Assembly: GCA_033763395.1 (NCBI GenBank)
Contig: JANRKQ010000093.1
Span: 48,919-112,918 of the forward strand
Direction of reading: 5' to 3'
DNA: 64,000 nt
Source of the DNA: Xiheimicrobium sp033763395
Lineage (GTDB): Bacteria; Myxococcota; Myxococcia; Myxococcales; Myxococcaceae
Positions 42,549 to 50,756 of this stretch are shown here, in pieces. The notes beneath the pieces are model-generated. The model was given only the letters and a program-made list of their open reading frames with translations. It was not told the origin of the DNA and did not search any database. Every line of letters starts with the position of its first letter. The stretch's first letter is position 1. The position numbers and the translations under genes were made by a program.

Positions 42549-42630
42549 GCCCCCTGCCGCCAGGGGTGGCCCCGAGCCGACCAACGAGGCCTGCGGAGCC
42601 CAGGCTCGTCGTGGTGGCGCTGCGGATGGT

Positions 42631-42705
42631 GGTGCGACACTCAGCGGCGCGACACTCAGCGGTGCGACAGCCAGCGGCGCGACACTCGGCGGCGCGACAC
42701 TCGGC
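42631..42705 (+). repeat. five tandem 15-bp repeats upstream of pbpC
   Basis: Units of 15 bp with consensus GGCGCGACACTCRGC at 42631, 42646, 42661, 42676 and 42691; the third unit deviates (ACAGCCAGC). They lie in the 196-base spacer between the macroglobulin gene and pbpC. They are in frame with pbpC, so read through they would encode Gly-Ala-Thr-Leu-Ser repeats, but I see no start codon upstream in that frame within the spacer. Confidence 0.85.
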
Positions 42706-42744
42706 GGCGCGACGGGCACAGAGACGACAGCCGAGGGTGACGCG

Positions 42745-45171
42745 ATGAGCGTTGGCGGTGCGGCCGGCAAGGCAGTGCACGGGCGCCCCTCCACCCGCGC
42801 GAAGCAGTGGCTTCTTCAGCGACGGAATACACTCACGGTGGCCGCGGTCGGACTCGTCCTCGTCGGAGGCCTCACCGCACGGTGGTTCGGCCGCCTCGAC
42901 GACACGCTCGGCACCCGCAAGCCGTCGCACGTCCTGCTCGACCGCCGCGGGCGCTTCCTCGGTGAGGTGCCTGGCGAGCGCGAGGGCTTCGGCTTCTGGC
43001 CGCTCCCCTCCGAGCTCCCCGAGCGCGTCGTCGTCACCACGCTCGAGACGGAGGACCGCCACTTCTTCGAACACGACGGCATCGCCTGGCCGTCGGTCGC
43101 GCGCGCGGCGTGGCAGAACGCGAGCAACCGCCGCATCATCTCGGGCGCGAGCACCATCGCGATGCAGGTAGCGCGGCTCCAGCATCCACGGGCTCGAACC
43201 ATCGCCGCGAAGCTGAGCGAGGCCGTCACCGCGCGGCGCCTCATCGCCCGGCACGGCCATGACGCCGTGCTTCGGCAGTACCTCACGCTCGCGCCCTACG
43301 GGAACCGCACCCACGGCGTCGTCCGCGCGGCGCGCCTGTACTTCGACAAGCCCATCGAAGACCTCTCGTGGCTCCAGGCGGCCTACCTCGCCGCGCTCCC
43401 CCAGCAGCCGGGCCGCATGTCACCCTGGACGACGGAGGGCCACGCCCGGGCGCTGTCACGCGCGCGGCGCATCTTGAAGCAGCTCCACCAGCGCGGGCAC
43501 CTCGACGACGAGGCGCTGCACGTGGCGCTGACGTCGGATCTCTCGTTGTCGCGGCACCCGGCGCGGCCCACGACGGCCCTGCACGCCGTGCTCGCGCTCA
43601 GCCGCTCCCTCCCGGAGGACGGCGTCATTCACCGCACCACCCTGGACCTCGACGTCCAGCGCCAGACGTACGAAAGCCTCGTCGCCAACCTGCACCGGCT
43701 CGCGCCCCTGGGCGCCGGAAACACCGCGGGCCTCGTCGTCGAGCTGCCTGGCGGCGAGGTGCGCGCGTATGTCGGCAGCGCCGACTACTTCGACGCCACC
43801 CACAAAGGCGCCATCGACTACCTCACCACACGGCGTTCGCCCGGCTCGGCGCTCAAGCCCTTCATCTACGCGATGGCGCTCGAGCAGGGCGGCCACACGG
43901 CGGCGAGCGAGCTGCCCGACACGCCCGTCGAGTTCCCCACAGCGAACGGTGGCCTCTACGTGCCGGAGAACATGACGCACACCTTCATGGGCCCGATGCT
44001 GTTGCGTCAGGCCCTCGGGAACTCGCGCAACATTCCCGCGCTGCGTGTCTTGAGTGACGTCGGCGTCGCGCGCGTCGTCCGACGGCTCGAGCAGGGCGGC
44101 GTGCGGAACGTCACGTACGACCCCGACGCGTATGGCCTCACGCTCGCGATGGGCTCGCTCCACGTGACGCCGCTCGAGCTCGCGCAGCTCTACACGGCGC
44201 TGGCCAACCGGGGCGTCACCACCCCGCTCCGCTTCTGGGAAGACGCCACGCCAGAAGCCGGAACGCGGCTCGTGTCGGAGGACGCGGCGCTCCTGACGGC
44301 CCACATGCTGGCGGACCCGGAAGCGCGTCGGCCGGCCTTCCCCCCGGGCGGGAGCCTCGACTTCGACGGCGCCGTGGCGGTGAAGACGGGCACCAGCCAG
44401 GGCTTCCGCGATGGATGGGCGGCCGCGTTCTCGGACCGGCTGCTCGTCGTCGCGTGGGTGGGCAACCACGACTGGCGGCGGATGAATGGCGTCTCTGGGG
44501 CCATGGGGGCCGCGCCCGCGGTGCACGCCATCGTCGACGCCATCGAGCCCCAGGTACGCCCCTGGCAACCGGCGCCGCTCGCGATGCCGCTCCCGCACGG
44601 GGCCGTCAGCGTCGACGTGTGCGCGCTCTCCGGGAGGCTCCCGGGCCCGCGCTGCCCGCACCTCAAGACCGAGCACTTCGTGCGCGGCACCGAGCCAGCC
44701 ACGCCCTGCCCCTTCCACGCCGAGGTGCCCATCGACGCGCGCACCGGGCTGCTCGCAGGCCCGGCGTGCCCGAGGGAGGTGGTGGTGGCGAAGCCCATGC
44801 TCGCGCTGCCTGAGGTGTATGCGCCCTGGGCCCGCAAGCAGCGGCTCGCCATCGCCCCGACTGCCGGGTCGCCGCTGTGCCCGACGAGCGACCCGCTGGT
44901 GCGCACCGTCCGAATCCGGGAACCCGCTCCCGCGGCGCGGTACCTCTTCGACCCCGACACGCCTCGCGAGCTCGCGACACTCAAGCTCTCGGCAGCGGTC
45001 CAGCCGGCGACAGAAGAGGTGGTGTGGCTCGTCGACGGAACGCCGGTGGCCCGCGTGGGCTACCCACACGAGGCGCGCTGGTCACTGACGCCGGGGACGC
45101 ACGTCATCCGCGCGGTGCTGGCCGGTGGACGTGAGGCCAGCGCCTCGGTGCGCATCACCGTCGATGATTGA
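42745..45171 (+). CDS. pbpC: penicillin-binding protein 1C
   Basis: 808 residues, matching PbpC. One N-terminal membrane anchor (TLTVAAVGLVLVGGLTA), then the glycosyltransferase-51 domain with catalytic Glu103 in ETEDRHFFEHDG and SGASTIAMQVARL. The transpeptidase domain has SALK (Ser368), SRN and KTGTSQG (Lys547). The C-terminal PbpC-type domain carries the Cys-rich segment (CALSGRLPGPRCP, CPFH, ACPREV) and an Ig-like end. It synthesises peptidoglycan in the periplasm and is classically encoded beside alpha-2-macroglobulin. Start at ATG 42745; the frame stays open upstream through the tandem repeats, but without a start codon there. Confidence 0.96.
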   Translation: MSVGGAAGKAVHGRPSTRAKQWLLQRRNTLTVAAVGLVLVGGLTARWFGRLDDTLGTRKPSHVLLDRRGRFLGEVPGEREGFGFWPLPSELPERVVVTTLETEDRHFFEHDGIAWPSVARAAWQNASNRRIISGASTIAMQVARLQHPRARTIAAKLSEAVTARRLIARHGHDAVLRQYLTLAPYGNRTHGVVRAARLYFDKPIEDLSWLQAAYLAALPQQPGRMSPWTTEGHARALSRARRILKQLHQRGHLDDEALHVALTSDLSLSRHPARPTTALHAVLALSRSLPEDGVIHRTTLDLDVQRQTYESLVANLHRLAPLGAGNTAGLVVELPGGEVRAYVGSADYFDATHKGAIDYLTTRRSPGSALKPFIYAMALEQGGHTAASELPDTPVEFPTANGGLYVPENMTHTFMGPMLLRQALGNSRNIPALRVLSDVGVARVVRRLEQGGVRNVTYDPDAYGLTLAMGSLHVTPLELAQLYTALANRGVTTPLRFWEDATPEAGTRLVSEDAALLTAHMLADPEARRPAFPPGGSLDFDGAVAVKTGTSQGFRDGWAAAFSDRLLVVAWVGNHDWRRMNGVSGAMGAAPAVHAIVDAIEPQVRPWQPAPLAMPLPHGAVSVDVCALSGRLPGPRCPHLKTEHFVRGTEPATPCPFHAEVPIDARTGLLAGPACPREVVVAKPMLALPEVYAPWARKQRLAIAPTAGSPLCPTSDPLVRTVRIREPAPAARYLFDPDTPRELATLKLSAAVQPATEEVVWLVDGTPVARVGYPHEARWSLTPGTHVIRAVLAGGREASASVRITVDD

Positions 45172-45215
45172 TGAGCGCCGCAACGGCCGCTGACTGGTGG
45201 CGCCGCTGTCACCTC

Positions 45216-45331
45216 GAGCGACGCCAGCTCCCGTGCAGAGCGTCGACGACGCAGCGTGCACCGCACTCGCAACGAGCGACGCCGGCGCCCGTGCACCGCG
45301 TCGACGACGCAGGTGCACGAGGTCTCGACCC
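45216..45331. repeat. two imperfect 58-bp direct repeats downstream of pbpC
   Basis: Copies begin at 45216 and 45274, each with GAGCGACGCC and, about 14 bases later, CGTCGACGACGCAG; the 10-base core occurs a third time at 45351. They fill most of the 252-base interval between pbpC and the convergent AraC gene. No reading frame of coding quality. Confidence 0.6.
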
Positions 45332-45423
45332 CGGGGGCTTCCCCGGCCCGGAGCGACGCCCCGGGGAGCGCCTTCACGCGGGCGGGGCTCCCTCGGCGGG
45401 GTACGCAACGCCTGCGATGCCAC

Positions 45424-46227
45424 TCACGCGCTCTCCGGCGACTGACGATGCAACGCACGGAAGGCCGCCGGTGATTGACCGATGACGCGCGTGAAGTCCC
45501 GCGTGAAGTGCGCCTGGTCGGCGTACGAAAGCGAGGCCGCGAGGTCCGCCAGGGGAATGCGCGGATCCTTCAGTCGCTCGGCCGCTTCGTGGAGCCTGTA
45601 CCGGAGAAGCGCCCACTTCGGCCCCACGCCCACATGCGTGAGAAGCAGCCGCTGCAGCGCTCGCACGCTGACGCCAGCACGCGTCGCCAGCTGATCGACG
45701 CGGGTGCAGGAGCGATCACCCTCGAGCTGCTCCATGAGGTCCCGCGCCTCGCACGCCTCCGGCGACAGTCGCGGCCAGGCCAGGCCTGCCTCGGCTGCGT
45801 CCATGCAGGCCTCCATCGAGCCGGCCTTCGCCACCGCCTCGGTGAGCGCGCCCAGCGGGCGACCGAGGACCGATACGGCAGGCTGGCGGCGGCCAAACAG
45901 CGCCCGGGGTCCGCCAGGCGAGAGGCCGGAGAAACCACCGGGCCTGAACTTCACGCCAAACACGAAGCCCGAGCCGCTCAGCCTGCGCTCGAAGCGCCGG
46001 GCTGGAATTCCCACCACCTCTGCCGCGCCTGGTGGCTCGAAGACGAGGTGCACCGTCGGGTGGGGAACGGTGACCACCCGGTGCGCAGCCTCGACCCGCC
46101 ACCGCACCCACCAGAAGTGGGCCACACGCTCTTCGAGACGACCGGTCGGCACGACGCGCCGGTGCTCGAACGCCCCCGGCGGAGGCGCCGAGACCAGGCC
46201 GCGCGGAGCCTTCGCGTCGCGTCGCAT
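45424..46227 (-). CDS. AraC-family transcriptional regulator
   Basis: 267 residues from ATG 46227. The N-terminal 150 residues look like the DUF6597/AraC sensing domain (HFWWVRWRVE, VPHPTVHLVFEPP, GVKFRPGGFSGL). The C-terminal double helix-turn-helix is typical: DQLATRAGVSVRALQRLL for the first HTH and LADLAASLSYADQAHFTRDF, IGQSPAAFRA for the second. Cytoplasmic DNA-binding protein. It is divergent from the DUF3224 gene with 42 bases between, the usual arrangement for a regulator and its target. Confidence 0.93.
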   Translation of the reverse strand: MRRDAKAPRGLVSAPPPGAFEHRRVVPTGRLEERVAHFWWVRWRVEAAHRVVTVPHPTVHLVFEPPGAAEVVGIPARRFERRLSGSGFVFGVKFRPGGFSGLSPGGPRALFGRRQPAVSVLGRPLGALTEAVAKAGSMEACMDAAEAGLAWPRLSPEACEARDLMEQLEGDRSCTRVDQLATRAGVSVRALQRLLLTHVGVGPKWALLRYRLHEAAERLKDPRIPLADLAASLSYADQAHFTRDFTRVIGQSPAAFRALHRQSPESA

Positions 46228-46269
46228 TTCTTCAAGACCTCGAGCGCTCAGAGACCGTAGGACAACCCC

Positions 46270-46665
46270 ATGCGCACCATCTCAGGCACCTTCGACATCA
46301 CCATGCAGGCCGAGCCGCCGTTCGACACGCGCGACGGAATGCTCCTCGGGCGGACCCGCTTCGACAAGACCTTCCACGGGCCGCTCTCGGGGACGAGCGT
46401 CGTGCACATGACGAGCGTCCGCACGCCGACGCCCACCTCGGCCGGGTACGTCGCCATCGAACGCATCGAGGGCTCGCTCGAGGGCCGCGCGGGCTCGTTC
46501 TGCGCGCTACACCTCGGCGTGCTCGACCGCGGCGCGCAGTCACTGCGCGTCACCATCGTGCCTGACTCCGGCACCGGCGCGCTCACAGGTATCAGCGGCG
46601 AGCTGCGCATTCGCCAGGTCGACGGCCAGCATCACTACGAGCTCGACTACGCGGTGCCAGCCTGA
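46270..46665 (+). CDS. DUF3224-family protein
   Basis: 131 residues. Pattern of DUF3224 (allene oxide cyclase barrel-like): SGTFDITMQAEPPFD, FDKTFHGPLSGTSVVHM, GYVAIERIEGSLEGRAGSF, LRVTIVPDSGTGALTGISGEL and HHYELDY. No signal peptide. Function of the family is unknown. It is divergent from the AraC-type regulator, which probably controls it. A weak -10 (TAGGAC) ends 6 bases before the ATG. Convergent with the following gene by one base. Confidence 0.9.
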   Translation: MRTISGTFDITMQAEPPFDTRDGMLLGRTRFDKTFHGPLSGTSVVHMTSVRTPTPTSAGYVAIERIEGSLEGRAGSFCALHLGVLDRGAQSLRVTIVPDSGTGALTGISGELRIRQVDGQHHYELDYAVPA

Positions 46666-46666
46666 A

Positions 46667-47236
46667 TCACACGCGCAGCACGCCGCGGAAGGACCGGGCC
46701 GCGTAATAGGACTCGGCGCCGTTGTGGTACGTGAAGACGCGGCCGTAGCGAAAGTCACCGAAGAGCGCGCCGCCGAGCTCGCGCACCTCGGGCGGCGTCA
46801 GAAGCCAGCTCGAGGTCTTCTGGTCGAAGGGCCCCAGCGCCTGCAGCCCGCGGTAGCCGGCTTCGTCGAGCAGCTCGACGCCCATCGCCTCGGCGAGACC
46901 CAGCGCGCTCGCCTTCGGCTTGTTCTCCTTGCGCGCCTCGAGCGCCTCGTCGTCGTAGCAGACGCTCCGGCGGCCCTTCGGCGTCTCGGCGGCGCAGTCG
47001 CAGAACGTCACCTCGCCCGTCTTCGCGTCGCGGCCGATGACGTCGGGCTCGCCGCCCGTCTTCTCGAGCTCCGAGAGGCTCCACAGCTTCGCCGGGTTCG
47101 CCTCGAGCCGCTTCACCACCTGCTCCCACGCGATGCCGCGATGACGGTCAGGGTTCGCCTCGAAGCGCGCCTTCAAGGTACCGAGCAACGCCTCTCGCTC
47201 CTTCGCTGGGAGCGCCTTCCTTCCACCGCTCTTCAT
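46667..47236 (-). CDS. DUF4256-family protein
   Basis: 189 residues with the DUF4256 pattern: LLGTLKARFEANPDRHRGI, WEQVVKRLEANPAKLWSL, EKTGGEPDVIGRD, TFCDCAAETPKGRRSVCYD, and FGDFRYGRVFTYHNGAESYYAARSFRG. Cytoplasmic, function unknown. Same strand as the CBS-domain gene upstream, 52 bases away, possibly one transcript. Confidence 0.9.
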   Translation of the reverse strand: MKSGGRKALPAKEREALLGTLKARFEANPDRHRGIAWEQVVKRLEANPAKLWSLSELEKTGGEPDVIGRDAKTGEVTFCDCAAETPKGRRSVCYDDEALEARKENKPKASALGLAEAMGVELLDEAGYRGLQALGPFDQKTSSWLLTPPEVRELGGALFGDFRYGRVFTYHNGAESYYAARSFRGVLRV

Positions 47237-47288
47237 GTCGTGCCCTCGATGTCAGCCCGAAGCGAGGGTACCACTGCATCACCAGACC

Positions 47289-47789
47289 TCAGAGGTAGAT
47301 GGTGGGCGGCGTCTTTCGCGCCCCCGGGGGCGTCGCCGGCATCGCGTGCGCGCTGGTAGCGTGTGGCCGCGCCTCGAGGGCTTGCCGGCGCGTGCGGCGC
47401 TCGAGCAGCGGAGCCCAGTCGGTGAGGTTGAGCATCTCGTCGCGCAGCATCACCTGGGGGTCGCCCCACTCGGCCACCCGGCTGACGAGCGCACCGACGC
47501 CAGCCGTCGCCACCGCCCGCGCGGCCTCGATGAGGAGCGCCGACGGCGCCAGCTCCACCACGCCGAGCATGGGCAGCATGCCCACGCGCATGTCCGACAG
47601 CCGCGCCGCGTGCCGGAGCACCGCGTCGCGCATCACCAGGCCCCGGAACCCACCGCCCGCGTCGACCACCAGCACGCACCGGCACTCGCTCGGCTCGAGC
47701 GCCGCCTGCACGTCGCGCAGCGGAGTCGTCTCCAGGGCGAGCACCACGTCAAGCAGCGGCAAGTCGCACACCTGGAATTGGTCGAGCAT
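47289..47789 (-). CDS. CBS-domain protein
   Basis: 166 residues from ATG 47789 (MLDQFQVCDLPLLDVV); the frame extends upstream without coding character. Two CBS units: one around TPLRDVQAALEPSECRCVLVVDAGGGFRGLVMRD, the other around APSALLIEAARAVATAGVGALVSR. CBS pairs bind adenosyl ligands and act as sensors; with nothing fused, it is a stand-alone CBS module. The usual Gly-hTh/S-x-x-D ligand motif is only partly visible (GLVMRDAV). Confidence 0.78.
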   Translation of the reverse strand: MLDQFQVCDLPLLDVVLALETTPLRDVQAALEPSECRCVLVVDAGGGFRGLVMRDAVLRHAARLSDMRVGMLPMLGVVELAPSALLIEAARAVATAGVGALVSRVAEWGDPQVMLRDEMLNLTDWAPLLERRTRRQALEARPHATSAHAMPATPPGARKTPPTIYL

Positions 47790-47949
47790 GAGCGCCGCCC
47801 TCAGCAAACGGAGTGCCCAGCTGATTTCGGAACGACGGCGACCGGTTACGCGTGCCGCGTCATTGCAGTGACGCCTCTGCAATTTCAGTTCTGCAATGCG
47901 TCACGGTGGACCCCCCGACACGCCCCCACGCGCAGGGGTCGGTCAGGCC

Positions 47950-48948
47950 TCACCGGGTGCGGAAGAAGTCGCGCACCTCGATGGCCGAGGCGTCGATGAA
48001 GGCGTGCCCGGCGGCGGGGTCCACCACCACCTTCGTCTCGGTGCCCTGCGCCCGCAGCGCATCGTCATAGCGGCGCATGGTGCCGATGGGCACGACGAGG
48101 TCCTGCTCGCCGTGGAGGAACAGCGTCGGGGGATGATCAGCCGGGAGCGTCTGCGGCAGCACACACACCGGGCCCGCGCAGGTCGCCCACGACGCCGAGT
48201 GAACGGCCAGCGCGCGGAAGCGCCCGGCGTACGAGAGGGCCATGCGGCTCGTCATGTAGCCACCGCTCGAGATGCCGCCGGCGTACAGGCGACGCCCATC
48301 GAGCGGCCCGAAGGTGCCGGCCTCGACGGCCTCGAAGAGCTTCAGCATGAAGTGGTGGTCGGGCGAGCTCGACCAGAACAGCGCCCACTGCGGCACGTTG
48401 GTGTCCCAGTAGGTGGTGCCGAAGAGGCGCACCTCGGGCGTCAGCACGGCGAAGCCAGCGGCGAGCAGCGACTCGACGGTCGACGTCTGGGCGAACGCGC
48501 CGAGCGGGTCGCCGCGGCGCGCGCTCCAGGTGAGCTGCGCGCTGAAGAGCGACCCCTGGAAGAGGAACACCACGGGCCAGCCCCGCGCAGGTGGCGTGCC
48601 CTTCGGCAGGCCCACGTGCACCACGCGGCGCAGCGGCACGGGCTGGGTGACGTCGACGTCGAACGAGGCGTGCTCACACGAGAGGCGGTCGCCGTCGAGG
48701 ACGCAGGGGGCCGTGACCGGTGCGCCACCGTCGACTGGAGCACCGGCGTCGACGATCGTCCCCGCATCGTGGGGAGGGCCAGCGTCTCCTTCTGGACCTG
48801 CGTCGGCGACGACGAGGGGCCCTGCGTCGGGAGGAGTCGAGACGGCGACGGGGACGGTCGGCTGGCACGCACAGACCAGCACGACGCACACCCTCAGCAG
48901 GCGCACCCCCACGAGTACTGATCGCCGCTGCCTTCGGGCCGGTGTCAT
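47950..48948 (-). CDS. lipoprotein alpha/beta hydrolase (PHB depolymerase/esterase-like)
   Basis: 332 residues from ATG 48948 (a GTG precedes it directly). Lipoprotein signal with basic n-region (RRQRRS), hydrophobic core VRLLRVCVVLVC and Cys near CACQP. Asp-Ala-Gly linker, then a hydrolase: WPVVFLFQGSLF, nucleophile GISSGGYMTSRMA, acid HGEQDLVVP, and catalytic His in DPAAGHAFID. The layout resembles extracellular PHB depolymerase or feruloyl-esterase-type enzymes. Surface-anchored; substrate unknown. 18 bases downstream of the MopE-type lipoprotein gene, so the two are probably co-transcribed. Confidence 0.88.
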   Translation of the reverse strand: MTPARRQRRSVLVGVRLLRVCVVLVCACQPTVPVAVSTPPDAGPLVVADAGPEGDAGPPHDAGTIVDAGAPVDGGAPVTAPCVLDGDRLSCEHASFDVDVTQPVPLRRVVHVGLPKGTPPARGWPVVFLFQGSLFSAQLTWSARRGDPLGAFAQTSTVESLLAAGFAVLTPEVRLFGTTYWDTNVPQWALFWSSSPDHHFMLKLFEAVEAGTFGPLDGRRLYAGGISSGGYMTSRMALSYAGRFRALAVHSASWATCAGPVCVLPQTLPADHPPTLFLHGEQDLVVPIGTMRRYDDALRAQGTETKVVVDPAAGHAFIDASAIEVRDFFRTR

Positions 48949-48966
48949 CACGTGGCCGCGGCCTGT

Positions 48967-50610
48967 CTACTCGGCGGTGCCAGCATCAGCCGGGTCGACG
49001 CCCCATTCGAAGTCATCGAACAGCACGAGGCTCTCGAGCGCGCCGTCGCCCACGTTCCACACCGCGGCGCGAAGCTCGAACACCCGGCCAGGCGCCACGT
49101 TGCCCGCGGTCGTGAGCCACCTCGTGCCGCCTCCGCGCGGGCAGGGCATGCCGCCGAACTGCGTCTGCGCCAGATCTCCAGGCCCGAGGTTGCACGACTT
49201 CTCGTCGACGTCCTTGTCCCAGCACATCTCGTTGACGGCCTTCGGGACGCACGTCTGAAAGAGCGGCGTGCCCGTCGCCAGGTTCACCCCGACCGGCCAG
49301 ACACCCGCGTCAGCGGTGTACATCATCAGGTTCTTGTCGGGCGGGTTGCCCGACGCGCCGGGCGCGCTCACCAGCAGCACGACCTGGTCGTTGAAGGGAG
49401 AGCAGACGAACTCGGGGTACTCGAGCGAGAAGAAGCGGGACTTCACCCGGAAGGACCTGGCGTTCGTGGGCGCCCGGACCTTGAGGTACAGCATCACCGA
49501 GTCGCGCGCGATGTTCTGTCCGCTGGCCCCGGGGCACCTCGGCGAGTCCGGGAGCTTGTTGGGCGACTTGCTGATGCCCGTCGCCGTGAACCAGTCTCTG
49601 ATGCAGAGGCGGTCGGTGCACGTGAGCATGTCGACGGCCGAGCTCACCTGTGGCGTTCCCGGCGTCGGGCTCGGCTGCACGGCATCGGTCGCCACGTCGG
49701 TCGAGAGCACCGCGAGCCTCGACCCTTCCTGCGGAGGGATGACGCCGAAGACGGGGCGAATGGACGCAGCCGTGGGCGACACGCCACCGTCACCGTGGAC
49801 CAGGAGCAGGTCGGCTGCGATGACGCCCCAGGTCCGCTGCTCGAGCGGCGCGTCTTCGACGGCGGTGCGACACAGCCCGAGTACACGCGCGTAGTCCATC
49901 GGGCTGGTGTGCCGCGGCCCGAGCCCGTCGTCGCAGGACTGGACGTCGAGGGTGTCGGCCGCGTCCACCAGGCCATTGCAGTTGTCGTCGAGCCCGTTGC
50001 CGACCGCTTCGACGGCGCCGGGATTGACGGCCGCCGGCTTGCTGCACGTCGTGTATTGGTCGCAGCAGTCGCCCTGAGTCGGGAGCCACCCGTCGGAGTC
50101 ACAGTCTCCGCCTGGACAGGGCACACATTCGCCGCCGATGCAGGCCTGCGCCGCGGTGCACTGCACGCTGCAGTCGCCGCAGTTGAACCAGTCGGAGTTC
50201 GTCGCCACACAGGTGCCGTTGCAAAGCGTCCCCCCGGGGCATCGCTCGTTGACCCGAATGATGAGCTCACTGGTGACGTCCTTCCAGCGGGCGGTGATGA
50301 GAATGGAGCCCTTGCAGGCGGGGTCCTGCAGAACGTCGCACGAGAAGTTGGTGACCCCCGTTCCGAACTCGTCGACGATCACCGGAGAGTCGATGAGCCC
50401 ATGCTCGGCCTGAAAGGTGACCGAGCCGGAGCCGACCTTTCCAGACGCCTCGGCGGCGACGAAACGAATCTCGGTCGCCTCGCCATCGTTGACGATGCGG
50501 TTCTTCTTCGCCCGCAGGTCCAGCGTGCCGGGCGCGGGCTGCGTCGAGCAGGTCGTCATGATGATGAACGCGAGGAAGAGGGGTGTGACCCGAGGCAGAG
50601 CGATCGACAT
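48967..50610 (-). CDS. lipoprotein with MopE-type motif and choice-of-anchor L-like domain
   Basis: 547 residues from ATG 50610. Signal peptide ending in a Cys (LFLAFIIMTTCSTQ). A Big/Ig-like part is followed by a Cys-rich segment (ERCPGGTLCNGTCV, NCGDCSVQCTAAQACIGGEC), a MopE-type motif (VNPGAVEAVGNGLDDNCNG) and a C-terminal domain with FFSLEYPEFVCSPFNDQVV, TRWLTTAGNVAPGRVFELRA and LESLVLFDDFEWG. That last set is characteristic of choice-of-anchor L domains in surface proteins. Likely outer-surface, possibly metal-binding. First gene of a pair with the downstream hydrolase. Confidence 0.85.
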   Translation of the reverse strand: MSIALPRVTPLFLAFIIMTTCSTQPAPGTLDLRAKKNRIVNDGEATEIRFVAAEASGKVGSGSVTFQAEHGLIDSPVIVDEFGTGVTNFSCDVLQDPACKGSILITARWKDVTSELIIRVNERCPGGTLCNGTCVATNSDWFNCGDCSVQCTAAQACIGGECVPCPGGDCDSDGWLPTQGDCCDQYTTCSKPAAVNPGAVEAVGNGLDDNCNGLVDAADTLDVQSCDDGLGPRHTSPMDYARVLGLCRTAVEDAPLEQRTWGVIAADLLLVHGDGGVSPTAASIRPVFGVIPPQEGSRLAVLSTDVATDAVQPSPTPGTPQVSSAVDMLTCTDRLCIRDWFTATGISKSPNKLPDSPRCPGASGQNIARDSVMLYLKVRAPTNARSFRVKSRFFSLEYPEFVCSPFNDQVVLLVSAPGASGNPPDKNLMMYTADAGVWPVGVNLATGTPLFQTCVPKAVNEMCWDKDVDEKSCNLGPGDLAQTQFGGMPCPRGGGTRWLTTAGNVAPGRVFELRAAVWNVGDGALESLVLFDDFEWGVDPADAGTAE

Positions 50611-50617
50611 ATGCGCC

Positions 50618-50626
50618 AGCCTAGCA
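50618..50626 (-). promoter_or_regulatory. extended -10 element of the MopE-type lipoprotein gene
   Basis: Minus-strand TGCTAGGCT (extended -10, hexamer TAGGCT) ends 7 bases before the ATG at 50610, predicting transcription start at or one base before the start codon. No ribosome site fits between. No strong -35. Confidence 0.4.
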
Positions 50627-50756
50627 GGTCATCACGTGCCCTCGTGAGGGGACCTCTGCGGGGCCCTTTCAATCCCGTCGACCGGGCGCGGCACGTCCTC
50701 TAGCCTTGAGCAACTCGGACCGGCCGCGTCGACACCGCGCCGGCGCCTCACTCGCC

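Noticed and set aside
42545..42748. 67-codon frame of Arg/His/Ala repeats between the macroglobulin gene and pbpC
   Set aside because: It is simply the 15-bp tandem repeat read in one frame.
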